Assembly (NCBI RefSeq): GCF_024433635.1
Contig: NZ_WNJZ01000004.1
Coordinates: forward strand, 62,001 to 126,000
Length of the DNA stretch: 64,000 nt
DNA from: Ruminococcus sp. zg-924
Lineage (GTDB): Bacteria; Bacillota; Clostridia; Oscillospirales; Acutalibacteraceae
Direction of reading: 5' to 3'
Part shown: positions 29,587 through 38,797 of the stretch, one piece after another
Layout of the letters: each line of letters begins with the position of its first letter
Numbering within the stretch: position 1 is the stretch's first letter
Made by a program: the position numbers and the translations under genes
Notes under the pieces: generated by a model
The model's input: only the letters and a program-made list of their open reading frames with translations
Told to the model about the DNA's origin: nothing
Database searches by the model: none

Positions 29587-30540
29587 TTACCCAATAACAT
29601 TTACAGGCGTTCCGTTTTGGAACGCTTTTAAATTATCACAGACTATTGACAACAGACGTTTGCGTGTTTCAATAGGCGCCCATGCAATGTGCGGAGTTAT
29701 CGTTATATTAGGAACTCCTGACAGCACGCATTCGCTGTTCATAGGTTCGGGAAAAAGCACGTCAACGGCGGCACCGCTTAAGTGCTTTGAGATTACAGCC
29801 TCCTTGAGTGCAGCTTCGTCAACAAGCCCTCCTCTTGCTGTATTGACAAACAGCGAGCCGTCCTTGAACATAGAAAAAGCCTTTTTACCAAACATCAAGT
29901 TGCTGTCCTCGTTTAATGGGCAGTGTGCGCTGACTATGTCGCTTTGCGAATACAGCTCCGGCAGAGGTGCATATTCAGCAAATTCATCTGTTACTCCGCT
30001 TCGGTTGTAGGCTAATACCCTCATACCGAAGGCATTGGCAATTTTTGCAACAGCCTTTCCTATTGTGCCGTAGCCGACAATTCCAATGGTTTTTCCGAAA
30101 AGCTCGTTAGTTCTGAACGCAATGGGGGAGAAGGTGAGACTCTTTCTCCAACCGCCACCCTGTACAAAATTGTTGTATGCGCCTGTTTTGCTGTAATGTT
30201 CCAAAATAAGCGCAAAGGTGTGCTGTGCGACTGCGTTTGTTGAGTAGCTTCCTGCATTGCAAACGGTTATATTATGACTGCGGCAGTACGGTATATCAAT
30301 ATTATCAAAGCCGGTTGCCCAAAGACCGATATATTTAAGCTTTTCAGCGTTTTTAAGGCTTTCGCTGTCAAGGCGTGTCTTGTTGCAGATTACGGCGTCT
30401 GCGTCATTTATTCGCTCGGATATTTCGTCATAGTCGGTAAAGGGATAGCTTACTATTTCGCCACGCTCCTTAAGGGGAGCAAGCGAGAGGTCGTCTTCGC
30501 CCTTGGTTATAGTTATTACATCTGTTAAAACTATTTTCAT
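29587..30540 (-). CDS. D-2-hydroxyacid dehydrogenase, glycerate dehydrogenase-like
   Basis: NAD-dependent dehydrogenase of about 317 residues. It has the NAD-binding GYGTIGKAV, Arg in NTARGGLV, a shortened Glu region (VLFPEP), and His in TPHIAWAP. The TPHIAWAP and GSYSTNAVAQHT patterns are those of glycerate/hydroxypyruvate dehydrogenases rather than lactate dehydrogenase. ATG 30540 follows GAGGTGAC; the GTG at 30549 lies inside that site and is rejected. It is separated from accA by a terminator, so it is probably an independent unit. Confidence 0.86.
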   Translation of the reverse strand: MKIVLTDVITITKGEDDLSLAPLKERGEIVSYPFTDYDEISERINDADAVICNKTRLDSESLKNAEKLKYIGLWATGFDNIDIPYCRSHNITVCNAGSYSTNAVAQHTFALILEHYSKTGAYNNFVQGGGWRKSLTFSPIAFRTNELFGKTIGIVGYGTIGKAVAKIANAFGMRVLAYNRSGVTDEFAEYAPLPELYSQSDIVSAHCPLNEDSNLMFGKKAFSMFKDGSLFVNTARGGLVDEAALKEAVISKHLSGAAVDVLFPEPMNSECVLSGVPNITITPHIAWAPIETRKRLLSIVCDNLKAFQNGTPVNVIG

Positions 30541-30557
30541 ATTAGTCACCTCATAAC

Positions 30558-30592
30558 AAAAATGCCATTCCCATATAATTGAGGGAATGGCA
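30558..30592 (-). terminator. terminator of the fatty acid operon
   Basis: TGCCATTCCC (30563-30572) and GGGAATGGCA (30583-30592) form a perfect 10-bp stem. TTTTTG follows on the minus strand, 14 bases after the accA stop. Confidence 0.88.
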
Positions 30593-30605
30593 CAGATTGT
30601 TTATT

Positions 30606-31427
30606 TTATTGCGCAGTTTCCTCTGTAACAGGCTCAAGCGGAGTAACGTTATTGCCCAAAACTCTGAAACGGTTGTAGCGGCTCTCGAGCAGCTCCTGGT
30701 GTGACATTGCGCTGTACCTGTCAAAGGTGCTTGCAATAATGCCCTTTAGGCTGTCGAACATTTTGCTCTCAACTGTTTTCGGTTCTCTTATAACACGCTC
30801 AATCACCTTAAGCTTGAAAAGATCCTGTGCAGTTACACGCAAACACTCGGCGGCGTATGCTGTTTTTGACGGGTCTTTCCAGAGGATACTCGCACAGCCT
30901 TCAGGACTGATTACGGAGTAAACCGAGTTTTCAAGCATCCAGACCTCGTTTGCAACGGCAAGACCTAAAGCGCCGCCGCTGCCGCCTTCACCGATTAAAA
31001 TGGAGAGGATAGGTGTTTTAAGCGTCATCATTTCCATTAGATTTTCGGCAATAGCCTGACCCTGACCACGCTCCTCGGCTCCAATTCCGCAGAATGCGCC
31101 GCTTGTGTCAACAAGACACAGAACAGGGCGGTGGAATTTTTCAGCCTGCTTCATAAGGCGCAGTGCCTTGCGGTAGCCCTCGGGGTGAGCGGAGCCAAAG
31201 TTGCGCTCCATTCGCTCCTTAGTATTTCTGCCCTTTTCAAGACCGATAACGGTTACGGGCATATCGTCCTTGAGCATTCCTATTCCGCCGATAACCGCCT
31301 TGTCGTCACCAAAGCGACGGTCGCCGTGAAGCTCAAAAAATGTATCGCCGAAGAGAGAGTTTATATAATCAACTGCGGTTAATCTGTTGTTTGATCTTGT
31401 GATTATAACCTTGTCAAATGCGCTCAT
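30606..31427 (-). CDS. accA: acetyl-CoA carboxylase carboxyltransferase subunit alpha
   Basis: Half of the carboxyltransferase that makes malonyl-CoA. The 273 residues include the oxyanion-hole region DTSGAFCGIGAEERGQG and EGGSGGALGLAVA. It is shorter at the N-terminus than the roughly 315-residue E. coli protein, beginning close to the first conserved block, as in several Gram-positives. It follows accD by about 35 bases and is the last gene of the operon. Confidence 0.96.
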   Translation of the reverse strand: MSAFDKVIITRSNNRLTAVDYINSLFGDTFFELHGDRRFGDDKAVIGGIGMLKDDMPVTVIGLEKGRNTKERMERNFGSAHPEGYRKALRLMKQAEKFHRPVLCLVDTSGAFCGIGAEERGQGQAIAENLMEMMTLKTPILSILIGEGGSGGALGLAVANEVWMLENSVYSVISPEGCASILWKDPSKTAYAAECLRVTAQDLFKLKVIERVIREPKTVESKMFDSLKGIIASTFDRYSAMSHQELLESRYNRFRVLGNNVTPLEPVTEETAQ

Positions 31428-31462
31428 CTGATAATCCTTCCTTTTTAGGTTTTGTTGGCGGC

Positions 31463-32326
31463 TTATTTGTGCATTTCAAGAAGCCTTGAAATTGCGCTCT
31501 TAAGCTCACTGCGAGGAACAACGGCGTCTATAAAGCCCTTTTCCTCAACAAATTCTGCGGTCTGAAAGTCCTTTGGAAGCTTTTGTTTTATAGTCTGCTC
31601 AATAACTCTCGGACCTGCAAAGCCGATAAGCGCATTAGGTTCGGAGATGATTATGTCGCCCTCCATTGCAAAGCTTGCGGTAACCCCGCCCGTTGTCGGG
31701 TCGGTCAATACAGTAATATATAAAAGTCCCGCATCGCTGTGGCGTTTTACAGCACCGCTTGTTTTTGCCATCTGCATAAGCGAGAGAATGCCTTCCTGCA
31801 TTCTTGCACCGCCTGAAACGGTGCACATAACAACGGGGAGTCTGTTTTCTGTGGCGTATTCAAACGCACGGGTGATTTTTTCGCCTGTTACGGTGCCCAT
31901 ACTGCCCATCATAAAGCCGGAATCCATAGCGCCCAAAACGGTTTTGCTGCCGCCGATTTCACAAACGCCGGTAACAACTGATTCGTTTTCGCCGCTTTTG
32001 AGCTGTGCGCTTTTGAGCTTTAAATCGTAATCCGGAAAGCTTAAGAGGTTGCTTGATGTCATATCTGCGTCAAATTCCTCAAAGCTTTTGTCGTCTGCCA
32101 GCAGAGCAATTCGTTCACGAGCCGATAATCGCATATGGTGACCGCACTTGGCGCATACCTTGTGGTTTGCCTCTAAATCAGCCGTTAATATAAGACTTTT
32201 ACACTTAGGGCATTTTACCCACATAGTTTCGGGTATTTCGGGTGAGTAATTGCCGGTTAGGTCGCCCTGAGGGTGCTCAAGCTCATTTTTTGGTTTTAAG
32301 AAAGTAAATAAATCATTATTAAACAT
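31463..32326 (-). CDS. accD: acetyl-CoA carboxylase carboxyltransferase subunit beta
   Basis: Partner of AccA, 287 residues. An N-terminal zinc ribbon (CPKC about 20 residues before CAKCGHHMR) is followed by the crotonase-like carboxyltransferase fold with [11 protein letters not shown] and [12 protein letters not shown]. An internal promoter upstream could raise accD-accA expression apart from the fab genes. Confidence 0.96.
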   Translation of the reverse strand: MFNNDLFTFLKPKNELEHPQGDLTGNYSPEIPETMWVKCPKCKSLILTADLEANHKVCAKCGHHMRLSARERIALLADDKSFEEFDADMTSSNLLSFPDYDLKLKSAQLKSGENESVVTGVCEIGGSKTVLGAMDSGFMMGSMGTVTGEKITRAFEYATENRLPVVMCTVSGGARMQEGILSLMQMAKTSGAVKRHSDAGLLYITVLTDPTTGGVTASFAMEGDIIISEPNALIGFAGPRVIEQTIKQKLPKDFQTAEFVEEKGFIDAVVPRSELKSAISRLLEMHK

Positions 32327-32385
32327 TTGTCACAATCCTTTTGAAAATGACAGCACTATTTGTTTTGTCAAAATTATGTAAGCCT

Positions 32386-32414
32386 ATTATAATGCAAAAA
32401 ATGAAAATATACAA
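32386..32414 (-). promoter_or_regulatory. internal promoter before accD
   Basis: In the 117-base gap between accC and accD, on the minus strand, TTGTAT, a 17-base spacer, TATAAT. A TGACA-N13-TGTCA inverted repeat lies between this promoter and the accD start. Confidence 0.65.
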
Positions 32415-32443
32415 TCACTTGAGGCTTAATTTTTTGAAGTGAA

Positions 32444-33808
32444 TTATTTTTCTGTTTTCTCCGCTTTTTTCTTAGCCTCAAACTTTTCCATAAAGTCCGT
32501 TGTGTACTCGCCTGATACAAAGTCCGGGTCGGAGAGAATTTCAATCTGCAAATCACGGTTGTGGTCAATGCCGTGAATATTCAGCTCGCTCAAAGCCATT
32601 TTCATCTTGCGGATAGCAAGGTCACGGCTTCTTGCCTGAACAACAAGCTTGCCAACCATTGAATCGTAAAACGGCGGAACGAAATAATCCTGATAAATAG
32701 AGGTGTCAAAGCGAACGCACGGGCCGCCCGGAACGTGAAGTCTGCCTATTCTGCCACAGCTGGGCATAAAGTTCTTTTCAGGATTTTCTGCGTTTATTCG
32801 GCACTCAATTGCATTGCCGTGGATAAACACTCTGTCTTGCTCAAGAGTAAGCTTTGCGCCTGCGGCTATTCTTATCTGCCACTGAACAAGGTCAATGCCT
32901 ATAACCATTTCGGTAACAGCGTGCTCAACCTGAAGCCTTGTGTTCATCTCCATAAAATAGAAGTTCTTGTCGCTGTCAAGCAGGAATTCAACAGTACCTG
33001 CGTTGCAGTAGTTTACAGCCTTAGCCGCCTTGACGGACGCTTCCATCATTTTTTGCCTTATCTCTGGCGTGATAGCCGATGACGGGCTTTCCTCAATAAG
33101 TTTTTGGTTCTTTCTCTGAACAGAACATTCACGCTCGCCAAGGCAGATTACCTTGCCGTATTTGTCACACAAAATCTGCATTTCAATGTGCTTTACGGGC
33201 TTTAAAAACTTTTCCATATAAACTGCGCCGTCGCCAAAGGCGATTTCAGCCTCGCTTGACGCAGATAAAAAGGCGTTTTCAAATTCGTCCATACTTTTAA
33301 CGAGTCTTATGCCTCTGCCGCCGCCGCCGCTTCTTGCCTTGATAAGCAACGGAAAACCTATTTTCTCAGCTTCTTTTTTTGCCTCGTTGATATCCTCAAC
33401 AACGTCACAGCCGGGTGTTACGGGAACGCCTGCTGCCTTCATTGTCTTTCTTGCTGTGTCCTTGTTGCCCAGAAGAGTTATCATTTCTGAGCTTGGCCCG
33501 ATAAATTCAATCTTACACTGCTCGCACAATGAAACAAACTTTGCGTTTTCGCTGAGAAGTCCGTAACCCGGATGAATAGCCTGTGCGCCGGACACAACCG
33601 CCGCCGAAAGTATAGCCGCCATATTGAGGTAGCTGTCGGCAACCTGCGGTCCGCCTACGCAATAGCTTTCGTCTGCAAGCTGAACGTGCATTGAGTCACG
33701 GTCAGCCTCACTGTAAATAGCAACTGTCGAAATGCCCATTTCACGGCAGGCTCTTATTATTCTTACGGCGATTTCGCCACGATTTGCGATTAATATTTTA
33801 GAGAACAT
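32444..33808 (-). CDS. accC: biotin carboxylase subunit of acetyl-CoA carboxylase
   Basis: ATP-grasp enzyme that carboxylates biotin on AccB, 454 residues. It contains the biotin carboxylase N-terminal domain (KILIANRGEIAVRIIRACRE), the glycine-rich ATP loop KARSGGGGRGIR, the RECSVQRKNQKLIEESP block, and MNTRLQVEH in the active site. The C-terminus has a Lys/Glu-rich tail. It lies 99 bases after fabZ, separated by a terminator-like hairpin and a TATAAT. Confidence 0.97.
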   Translation of the reverse strand: MFSKILIANRGEIAVRIIRACREMGISTVAIYSEADRDSMHVQLADESYCVGGPQVADSYLNMAAILSAAVVSGAQAIHPGYGLLSENAKFVSLCEQCKIEFIGPSSEMITLLGNKDTARKTMKAAGVPVTPGCDVVEDINEAKKEAEKIGFPLLIKARSGGGGRGIRLVKSMDEFENAFLSASSEAEIAFGDGAVYMEKFLKPVKHIEMQILCDKYGKVICLGERECSVQRKNQKLIEESPSSAITPEIRQKMMEASVKAAKAVNYCNAGTVEFLLDSDKNFYFMEMNTRLQVEHAVTEMVIGIDLVQWQIRIAAGAKLTLEQDRVFIHGNAIECRINAENPEKNFMPSCGRIGRLHVPGGPCVRFDTSIYQDYFVPPFYDSMVGKLVVQARSRDLAIRKMKMALSELNIHGIDHNRDLQIEILSDPDFVSGEYTTDFMEKFEAKKKAEKTEK

Positions 33809-33863
33809 TTTGTTGCCTCCGTATATGTAAAATTAGGTTGGTTTCTGTTTTATTATACGCACT

Positions 33864-33895
33864 AAAACGCCGCAAGCGGTTTGACTGCGGCGTTT
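33864..33895 (-). promoter_or_regulatory. hairpin between fabZ and accC
   Basis: AAACGCCGCA (33865-33874) and TGCGGCGTTT (33886-33895) pair perfectly. On the minus strand the stem is followed by only a short T run and then by a TATAAT (33852-33857) lacking a good -35 box. It may act as a partial terminator that lowers accCDA relative to the upstream fab genes. Confidence 0.55.
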
Positions 33896-33907
33896 AGCGT
33901 TATTCAA

Positions 33908-34345
33908 TCAAGCTTTTTCGCTTGCCTTGTCGTTGTCCATAAGAGCAAATGCGAAGTCTGCGCTTACGCACAGCTTTCCGTCAACGTAGCCCTTTGCACT
34001 TACAAAGTGGAATGCACCCCTGCTTCTTGTGAGTGTGCAGGTGGATTCAAGTGTGTCACCCGGACGAACTGTGTTCTTGAACTTTACGTTATCCATCTTT
34101 GTGAAGAACGGTGTTTTGCCCTTTGCCTTTTCGCCGAGAAGCACACAGCTTGCCTGCGCCATCATCTCACAGAGGATAACGCCAGGAACAACCGGATTGC
34201 CGGGGAAGTGTCCCTTTAAGAAGAACTCGTCGCCCTTAATTGTGATTTTGCCCTTAGAGGTTACTTCGTCAACAACCTCTGCCTCTTCAACAAGAAGCAT
34301 ATTGTCACGGTGCGGGATTATCTGCTTGATTTCTTCCTGATTCAT
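33908..34345 (-). CDS. fabZ: 3-hydroxyacyl-ACP dehydratase FabZ
   Basis: Hotdog dehydratase of the elongation cycle, 145 residues. The catalytic His is in GHFPGNPVVPGV and the Glu in ILCEMMAQ; the N-terminal IPHRDNMLLVEE is the usual FabZ start. ATG 34345 is chosen: AGAGGTAC lies just upstream, and earlier in-frame codons fall inside accB. Confidence 0.95.
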   Translation of the reverse strand: MNQEEIKQIIPHRDNMLLVEEAEVVDEVTSKGKITIKGDEFFLKGHFPGNPVVPGVILCEMMAQASCVLLGEKAKGKTPFFTKMDNVKFKNTVRPGDTLESTCTLTRSRGAFHFVSAKGYVDGKLCVSADFAFALMDNDKASEKA

Positions 34346-34358
34346 AAATGTACCTCTC

Positions 34359-34865
34359 TTATTTAATCTTGAACAGCGGCTGACCGTACTCAACGATGTC
34401 GCCGTTTTTTACGCAGATTTCTGCTATTGTGCCGCTTTCTGTTGCAGGAATTTCGTTCATAAGCTTCATAGCCTCTATGATGCATACAATATCGCCGTTT
34501 TTAACAGTCTGTCCTACGCTTACATATGGGTCTGCGTCCGGGGAAGGCGCAGAGTAGAAAACGCCGACCATCGGAGAGGTGATAACACGGCAGTTGTCCT
34601 CCTGCTGTTTTGCTTCAACCGGAGCTTCTGCAGCCGGCGCAGAAGCGGCAACCGGAGAAGGAGCAGGCTGAGCAACCGGTGCAGCCTGAGGCATAACAGG
34701 TGAAATTGCCGGAGCAATTGCCGTAGAAACTGTAATTGGCTGAGCCGGCTCTTTCTTTATAACAAGCTTTTCGCCGTTTTTATCGGATAATTCAAACGAG
34801 GTGATTTCGGAATTGTCAATAGAGCCTATAAGCTCCTTTATTTGCTGAAAGTCAAACATAGACAT
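34359..34865 (-). CDS. accB: biotin carboxyl carrier protein of acetyl-CoA carboxylase
   Basis: Carrier whose biotin shuttles carboxyl groups from AccC to AccAD, 168 residues. The biotinylation site is the Lys in IEAMKLMNEI near residue 133. A flexible linker rich in Pro and Ala spans about 40-85. It lies between fabF and fabZ, the usual Gram-positive order. Confidence 0.96.
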   Translation of the reverse strand: MSMFDFQQIKELIGSIDNSEITSFELSDKNGEKLVIKKEPAQPITVSTAIAPAISPVMPQAAPVAQPAPSPVAASAPAAEAPVEAKQQEDNCRVITSPMVGVFYSAPSPDADPYVSVGQTVKNGDIVCIIEAMKLMNEIPATESGTIAEICVKNGDIVEYGQPLFKIK

Positions 34866-34884
34866 TGTTATTTCTCCTTGTTAA

Positions 34885-36111
34885 TTATGGCTTTTTGAAA
34901 ACAATACAAGCGTTGTGACCGCCGAAGCCGAGAGATGTTGACATTGTAAAATCAACCTCCTGCTCAAGCGCCTTGTTTGGAATGTAGTTGAGGTCACACT
35001 CCGGATCCGGCTCTTCATAGCCGATTGTCGGCGGAAGAACGCCGTCATGCAGAGCAAGAACGGACAAAACTGCTTCTGTGCCGCCTGCTGCGCCGAGCAT
35101 ATGGCCTGTCATAGACTTGGTTGAGCTGATAAGCAAATCCTTTGCCTTATCTCCGAACGCTTTCTTAATTGCAAGTGTTTCTGTCTTATCGTTTGCATTT
35201 GTGCTTGTACCGTGAGCGTTAATATAAATGCTGTCGCTGTCCTTTATTCCTGCCTCGGCAGTTGCTATGCGGATTGCTTTTGCAGGACCCTCAGCCTCCG
35301 GGTCGGGCGCTGTTACGTGGTGAGCGTCACAGCTGTTGCCGTAGCCGCAGATTTCAGCATAGATTTTTGCGCCTCTTGCCTTTGCGTGCTCGTATTCCTC
35401 AAGGATAACTATACCTGCACCCTCACCCATAACAAAGCCGTCACGGCGCTTGTCAAACGGAACACAGGCGGTTTTCGGGTCGTTTCTTGTTGTGAGAGCC
35501 TTACAGCTTGAAAAGCCTGCGATTGTAAGCGGTGTAACAGCCGCCTCAGCGCCGCCTGCAATGATTGCGTCTGCATAGCCGTCCTTAATTGCGTGGAAAG
35601 CCTCGCCGATTGAGTGTGTGCCTGTCGCGCAGGCTGTAACTATTGGCAAGCAAACGCCCTGTGCCTTAAAGCGGATAGCAACTGTACCTGACGCCATATT
35701 GCCAATCATCATCGGAACAAAGTAAGGGGAAACCTTTCTTGGCCCGTTGTGGTCCATAGTGATTGAGTTTGCGTAAAAGGTCTGCATACCGCCGATGCCC
35801 GAACCAATGTAAACGCCGAAACGGTCGTTGTCAACCTTGCCCAGAATTCCGCTGTCATCAACAGCCTGCTGTGCGGCAGCAACAGCGTAGATTGTGAATT
35901 GATCTGTTTTTCTTAAATCTCTTTTTTCAACATACTGTGTTGGGTCAAAATCCTTAACCTGTGCGGCAATTTTAACCTTCAAATCCTCAGTGTCGAAGTT
36001 AGTAATAAAATCAATTCCGCATTTTCCCGCTTTTATAGAATTCCAAGTGGTTTCAACGTCGTTTCCAACAGGTGTAACCGCACCCAAGCCGGTAACTACT
36101 ACTCTTCTCAT
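34885..36111 (-). CDS. fabF: beta-ketoacyl-ACP synthase II
   Basis: Elongating condensing enzyme of 408 residues. The catalytic Cys is in VTACATGTHS, and the two His are in NAHGTSTNANDKTE and SMTGHMLGAAGG. ATG 36111 is used, with AGGAGTGAT upstream; the GTG at 36120 lies inside that site. Confidence 0.96.
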   Translation of the reverse strand: MRRVVVTGLGAVTPVGNDVETTWNSIKAGKCGIDFITNFDTEDLKVKIAAQVKDFDPTQYVEKRDLRKTDQFTIYAVAAAQQAVDDSGILGKVDNDRFGVYIGSGIGGMQTFYANSITMDHNGPRKVSPYFVPMMIGNMASGTVAIRFKAQGVCLPIVTACATGTHSIGEAFHAIKDGYADAIIAGGAEAAVTPLTIAGFSSCKALTTRNDPKTACVPFDKRRDGFVMGEGAGIVILEEYEHAKARGAKIYAEICGYGNSCDAHHVTAPDPEAEGPAKAIRIATAEAGIKDSDSIYINAHGTSTNANDKTETLAIKKAFGDKAKDLLISSTKSMTGHMLGAAGGTEAVLSVLALHDGVLPPTIGYEEPDPECDLNYIPNKALEQEVDFTMSTSLGFGGHNACIVFKKP

Positions 36112-36144
36112 GGGAATCACTCCTTAATCTGAAATATACTTAAA

Positions 36145-36888
36145 TTACATTGCAAGACCGCCGTCAACACGGATAACCTCACCTGTGATGTATGATGCGT
36201 CGTCTGATGCAAGGAAGGCAACTGCGTTTGCAACGTCTTCGGTTGAGCCGATGTGCTTTGCAGGAATCTGCGCCTTCATAGCGTCCTTAACCTTGTCGGA
36301 GAGCACGCTTGTCATATCTGTTGCGATAAAGCCCGGAGCAACTGCGTTTACTGTAACGCCTCTTGCGGCAAGCTCCTTTGCAACCGACTTTGTAAGGCCG
36401 ATTATGCCTGCTTTAGAAGCAGAGTAGTTTGCCTGTCCTGCGTTGCCGCCAAGACCTACAATAGAGGAGGTGCTGACGATTCTGCCGTAGCGCTTCTTCA
36501 TAAAATGCTTGTAGGTGTGCTTTATCATATTAAAGGTACCCTTGAGGTTTACGTTGATTACAGCATCAAAGTCCTTTTCTTCCATATTAAGAACGAGCTT
36601 GTCCCTTGTGATTCCTGCGTTATTGATGAGAATATCAATTCCGCCGAATTCCTCAATAATTTTGTCAACAACCTGCTTTGAAGCTTCAAAGTCAGACACG
36701 TCGCAGAAATACTGCTCAACCTTTGTGCCGTATTTCTGAAGCTGCTCCTTTGCACTGATGCCCTCGCTTTCATCGCCTACATAAAGAATAGCTATGTTAG
36801 CGCCGCCCTGTGCAAGCTTTTCTCCGATGGCAAGGCCGATTCCTCTTGAGCCGCCTGTAATAACTGCTGTTTTATTTTCAAATCTCAT
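36145..36888 (-). CDS. fabG: 3-oxoacyl-ACP reductase FabG
   Basis: NADPH-dependent short-chain dehydrogenase of the elongation cycle, 247 residues. It has the cofactor motif TGGSRGIG, NNAGITRD, and the catalytic Ser-Tyr-Lys in STSSIVG and YSASKAG. Length and the GEVIRVDGGLAM C-terminus are standard. Confidence 0.96.
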   Translation of the reverse strand: MRFENKTAVITGGSRGIGLAIGEKLAQGGANIAILYVGDESEGISAKEQLQKYGTKVEQYFCDVSDFEASKQVVDKIIEEFGGIDILINNAGITRDKLVLNMEEKDFDAVINVNLKGTFNMIKHTYKHFMKKRYGRIVSTSSIVGLGGNAGQANYSASKAGIIGLTKSVAKELAARGVTVNAVAPGFIATDMTSVLSDKVKDAMKAQIPAKHIGSTEDVANAVAFLASDDASYITGEVIRVDGGLAM

Positions 36889-36926
36889 TTAATTCATTCC
36901 TTTCGGTTGGCTGTCTGCTGCTTAAA

Positions 36927-37838
36927 TCAGAGCAACTGCTCCTTGATTATATCCAAATCCGCTTTGTTCTCAAGCTTGAATGCCTTGAGCTCGGGATTGA
37001 TTTTCTTAACAAGTCCTGTCAGTGTTTTGCCGGGGCCACACTCAATGAAGGTGTCAACGCCCAATGCGGCAAGATTTTCGATTGTTTTCTGCCACAAAAC
37101 AGGGTTTTTAACCTGTCTTGTGATAAGGCTTTTATAGTCACCCTCATACGGCTGTGCCGTAGCGTTTGCAAAAACAGGAATTTCAGGGGCGTTCAGCTGC
37201 TTGCCGTCAAGATACTGCTCAAGACCCTCTGACGCTGACTCCATAAACGGTGAGTGAAAGGCTCCGCTTACAGCCAAAGCAACCGCTTTACCTTTCTGCA
37301 TCTTTACGGCTGCGCAAAGAGCGTCAAGGTTATCTTCCTCGGTTGCAACAACCGTTTGAGCAGGGCTGTTGTAGTTTACGGGCCATGTGTTTTTAAAGCC
37401 CTTGCAGATTTCCTCCACCTTTTCCGGCGTGAGCTTCAGCACAGCCGCCATAGCGCCCTTATTCTGCTGAGCTGCGTCATTCATAAGCTCGGCTCTTTTG
37501 CAAACAAGCTTGAAAGCCTCAATGTCGCTCATAATACCGCCGAAAGCTAAAGCTGCAATTTCGCCGAGAGAAAAGCCGGCGGTATAGTCGGCCTTGATAC
37601 CTGCTTCCTTTGCTGCTGCGGCAGCGGCGAGGTCAACGGCAAAAACGCACGGCTGAGTGTTGATTGTTACGGACAGCTCCTCCTTTGTGCCGTCAAAGCA
37701 CTGAGAAGAGGTGTTCGGACGGATAGAGTCAACCATGTCGAAAACTGATTTTGCGGCGGCAGAGCACTCGCAAAGCTCCTTACCCATACCGGGGTACTGT
37801 GCACCCTGTCCGGACAGAATAAATGCTATTTTACCCAT
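36927..37838 (-). CDS. fabD: malonyl-CoA:ACP transacylase
   Basis: Loads malonyl groups onto ACP, 303 residues. The nucleophile Ser is in AGFSLGE (GxSxG), with the N-terminal GQGAQYPGMG and catalytic His in SGAFHSPFM. It overlaps the end of fabK by 13 bases, so translation is coupled. Confidence 0.95.
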   Translation of the reverse strand: MGKIAFILSGQGAQYPGMGKELCECSAAAKSVFDMVDSIRPNTSSQCFDGTKEELSVTINTQPCVFAVDLAAAAAAKEAGIKADYTAGFSLGEIAALAFGGIMSDIEAFKLVCKRAELMNDAAQQNKGAMAAVLKLTPEKVEEICKGFKNTWPVNYNSPAQTVVATEEDNLDALCAAVKMQKGKAVALAVSGAFHSPFMESASEGLEQYLDGKQLNAPEIPVFANATAQPYEGDYKSLITRQVKNPVLWQKTIENLAALGVDTFIECGPGKTLTGLVKKINPELKAFKLENKADLDIIKEQLL

Positions 37839-38776
37839 TTCATTGCACCGCCTAACACTTCTTCAGCCTGTGTGAACATTTCCTCAATAATTTCCTTTGC
37901 GCTTTGCTCCTTCTTAACCATAGAAGCAACCTGACCTGCGATTACGCAGCCGTTCTTTACATCTCCGCCTCTTGCGGCTGCACGAAGAACGCCCAAACCA
38001 AGCTTTTCAAGCTCTTCATCAGAAACCTCGCTGCTGTTGTATTCTTTCTTTAAGTATTCTCTTGTAAAAGCGTTCTTAAGCGAACGAACCGGATGACCGA
38101 GTCTTTTGCCTGTCAAAACGGTGTCTATGTCCTTAGCTTTGAGTACCTTGTCCTTGTACTCCTGTGAAATTGTGCATTCTGTTGCAACAAGGAAGCGTGT
38201 GCCAACCTGTACGCCCTGAGCGCCGAGCATAAATGAAGCGGCAAGCTGTCTGCCGTCTGCAATGCCGCCTGCTGCTATAACAGGGATTGACACAGCGTCA
38301 ACAACCTGCGGCACGAGAGCCATTGTAGAGAGGTCGCCAACGTGACCGCCTGATTCGCCGCCCTCGGCGATAACCGCAAAAGCACCGTTTCTTTCTGCAA
38401 GTCTGGCAAGAGCTACTGAAGGAACAACGGGGATAACCTTTATTCCTGCTTCAAGCCATTTTTTCATATATTTACCGGGGTTTCCGGCTCCTGTTGTGAT
38501 AACCTCAATTTTCTCCTCAGCTACAACCTGTGCAACCTCTTCAACGAATGGACTCATAAGCATTACGTTTACGCCGAAGGGCTTGTCCGTAAGCTCTCTT
38601 GCCTTTTTGATTTCAGCACGGAGCTGTTCGCCGTTTGAGTTCATTCCTGCAATAAGTCCAAGACCGCCTGCATTGCTTACGCCCGCTGCAAGGCTTGCGT
38701 CTGCAACCCATGCCATACCGCCCTGAAAAATAGGGTACTTTATGCCGAGCTGTTCATTAATAGGTGTAGAAATCAT
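37826..38776 (-). CDS. fabK: FMN-dependent enoyl-ACP reductase FabK
   Basis: Flavoprotein enoyl reductase of the 2-nitropropane dioxygenase fold, 316 residues. It shows YPIFQGGMAWVAD, EGGESGGHVGD and the FMN-binding AAGGIADGRQLAASFMLGAQ region. FabK enzymes are naturally insensitive to triclosan, in contrast to FabI. No fabI is present in the window. The gene lies between fabH and fabD; acpP often sits at this point in other Firmicutes but is absent here. Confidence 0.95.
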   Translation of the reverse strand: MISTPINEQLGIKYPIFQGGMAWVADASLAAGVSNAGGLGLIAGMNSNGEQLRAEIKKARELTDKPFGVNVMLMSPFVEEVAQVVAEEKIEVITTGAGNPGKYMKKWLEAGIKVIPVVPSVALARLAERNGAFAVIAEGGESGGHVGDLSTMALVPQVVDAVSIPVIAAGGIADGRQLAASFMLGAQGVQVGTRFLVATECTISQEYKDKVLKAKDIDTVLTGKRLGHPVRSLKNAFTREYLKKEYNSSEVSDEELEKLGLGVLRAAARGGDVKNGCVIAGQVASMVKKEQSAKEIIEEMFTQAEEVLGGAMKWVK

Positions 38777-38797
38777 ACTGTTTTCCTTTTCCTTTCT

